Positions 6,171 through 7,146 of a stretch of DNA of 7,146 bases are shown one piece after another. A model generated the notes under the pieces. That model made no database searches. It was not told the origin of the DNA and saw only the letters and a list, made by a program, of their open reading frames with translations. The first letter of the stretch is position 1; the number at the start of each line of letters is the position of its first letter. Source of the DNA: Nitrososphaerota archaeon (lineage in GTDB: Archaea; Thermoproteota; Nitrososphaeria; Nitrososphaerales; Nitrosopumilaceae); assembly GCA_028867395.1 (NCBI GenBank), contig JAGWGO010000078.1:1-7146 (forward strand), in the 5' to 3' direction. Position numbers and translations under genes: made by a program.

Positions 6171-6190
6171 GGTTCTGTTGCGTCACTGTG
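6171..6190. repeat. Candidate terminal inverted repeat of the IS element
   Basis: GGTTCTGTTGCGTCACTGTG begins the element and runs into the last codons of the transposase (stop at 6183-6185). Assigned by resemblance to IS6/IS240 termini, because the partner repeat is outside the window. The inner boundary is approximate. Confidence 0.5.
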
Positions 6191-7146
6191 GGCTATTCCT
6201 CCTGTTGCTAGTCGGGGGCTGGCATAGTTTTGCGTTCTGAATGAGCGTGATCCACTTGTTTTCCCCTTCTACTTTGATGCCACAGGCTTCGGCAGGGGTT
6301 TTTCCCTCCAATCCCATGTGTGGCTTTATGAAATTATGGTAAATTTGGCTACCTGAGAAGATTGGCGAAAACACGCTTTTTACGCCTCTGACAACCTTCT
6401 CACGGTCACGAACCTCTCCGTTTAGCCTTTCCATCTTGTTGTTATTTTTCATGCCTCTCATTGAAATCTGCCTTAGATGTTCTGTCTTTTTGTCGCCAAC
6501 GTGCTTTGCCTTGTACTCTGCCTTCCACGCTTCGTGAAAGTTTGGTGCACCGTCAGTTATCAGCAACTTTGGTTTTTTTCCTGCAATATCCTCAGCGTTG
6601 CGAAACATTGGTCTAACATCTTCCGTGTACTTGTTGTATGAAACCTGTTGTGCTATCCAATATCTTGTATCATCATCCATCACAGCGTACATGTACTTCA
6701 TGTTACCTCTTACCTTGACAAATAATTCATCGGATCTCCAAATGTCGCTTACTTGTGGTTTTAGATTGTCTGCGTATTCTTGCATCAATCCAACGTATTT
6801 TTTTATCCATCTGTAAATCGTAGTGTGATTAATTTCAATTCCTTGTAATGAAAGGAATCTCTGAACACTTCTTAATGATTCTCCGCTAAAGTATAATTGC
6901 ATAGCCGAGGTTATTGCATGTGGGCTTGCGTGCATCTTTTCAAAGCCTATGTTGATTGAAAATTTCTTGTTACAGTCCTTGCACTCATATCTCTGAATGT
7001 CATAATTTCTATTGTGTCTAATACCGTCTTTCTTGATATTTTCTGATTCGCAGTAAAGGCATGATGATATTACGACAGGTTGAATCGTAACTTGTTTTCT
7101 CTGTGTCTGAACTGCTAATCTTATTCCCTTGCTGATCTCAACAGCC
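6183..7146 (-). CDS. DDE transposase with N-terminal zinc ribbon, IS240/IS6-like (5' incomplete)
   Basis: A cut-and-paste or replicative DDE transposase. The frame is open from the right edge to the stop at 6183, giving at least 320 codons. The first visible Met (6935) is internal. Upstream of it the frame encodes CLYC (7061-7050) and CKDC (6983-6972), a CxxC-x22-CxxC zinc ribbon with RYECKDCNKKFS, a usual N-terminal module of archaeal IS transposases. A helix-turn-helix follows (ESLRSVQRFL to IYRWIKKY). The catalytic triad is D at 6731-6729 (WRSDELFVKVRG), D at 6554-6552 (LLITDGAPNF) and E at 6431-6429 (NNKMERLNGEVRDRE). The tail has HMGLEGKTPAEA and ends inside the terminal repeat. No stop or frameshift is seen, so the copy may be active. 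It reads toward cobO. Confidence 0.9.
   Translation of the reverse strand, partial: AVEISKGIRLAVQTQRKQVTIQPVVISSCLYCESENIKKDGIRHNRNYDIQRYECKDCNKKFSINIGFEKMHASPHAITSAMQLYFSGESLRSVQRFLSLQGIEINHTTIYRWIKKYVGLMQEYADNLKPQVSDIWRSDELFVKVRGNMKYMYAVMDDDTRYWIAQQVSYNKYTEDVRPMFRNAEDIAGKKPKLLITDGAPNFHEAWKAEYKAKHVGDKKTEHLRQISMRGMKNNNKMERLNGEVRDREKVVRGVKSVFSPIFSGSQIYHNFIKPHMGLEGKTPAEACGIKVEGENKWITLIQNAKLCQPPTSNRRNSPQ

Larger units (their letters stand above)
6171..7146 (-). mobile_element. IS6/IS240-like insertion sequence, one end inside the window
   Basis: The element is recognised from its DDE transposase and from the sequence GGTTCTGTTGCGTCAC starting at 6171. This resembles the GGTTCTGTTGC terminal repeats known for IS6/IS240-type elements and lies 12 bp beyond the transposase stop. 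The other end is beyond the right edge, so neither the inverted repeat nor the duplication can be confirmed. IS6 elements usually make 8-bp duplications; the candidate copy on this side is 6163-6170 (AAAAAAAC). The family assignment comes from motifs only and could shift to a related archaeal group. Confidence 0.65.

Noticed and set aside
1..7146. tRNA, rRNA or CRISPR array
   Set aside because: No cloverleaf-like segment, rRNA-like block or regularly spaced repeats were seen, and nearly every base is taken up by coding sequence.

Overview
The window looks like chromosomal DNA of an ammonia-oxidising-type archaeon (Nitrososphaerota/Thaumarchaeota, probably the Nitrosopumilales side). Direct support is archaeal information-processing genes (aIF2 gamma, aIF2 alpha, Nop10), an archaeal/eukaryotic-type STT3, a corrinoid adenosyltransferase, and TATA boxes 25-30 bp upstream of start codons, as expected for leaderless archaeal transcripts. 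Base composition looks moderate (roughly 40% GC by eye). The lineage is inference from gene content, not a database match.

Left half, + strand: the 3' part of aIF2 gamma (its G domain lies outside the window); a PIN-domain nuclease overlapping it by 8 bp; an MBL-fold hydrolase of the UPF0173 type with its own promoter; then a 930-codon gene joining a complete STT3 oligosaccharyltransferase to a complete cyclophilin-type peptidyl-prolyl isomerase. Right half, - strand, read right to left: the 5'-incomplete transposase of an IS6/IS240-like element whose outer end lies at about 6171; a cobO/cobA-type corrinoid adenosyltransferase whose core promoter starts about 15 bp from that IS end; aIF2 alpha with its own promoter; and a 51-codon nop10 gene 2 bp behind aIF2 alpha. 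The two halves converge at 4548-4567.

Functionally, this is a translation/RNA-modification neighbourhood: two of the three aIF2 subunits, a PIN nuclease and the H/ACA RNP protein Nop10. Between them sits a surface-protein maturation enzyme. The most notable item is the STT3-cyclophilin fusion. By STT3 topology it would place a prolyl isomerase outside the membrane on the enzyme that N-glycosylates emerging proteins, a one-polypeptide 'glycosylate and fold' device. Its STT3 part also has a lysine where the second acidic motif normally begins, an EL5 motif resembling the eukaryotic SVSE form, and a sequon-bearing Ser/Thr-rich linker. The second item is the insertion element beside the cobO promoter. 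Its transposase reading frame continues upstream of the first visible Met through a zinc ribbon to the window edge. There is no gene-free stretch longer than about 65 bases.
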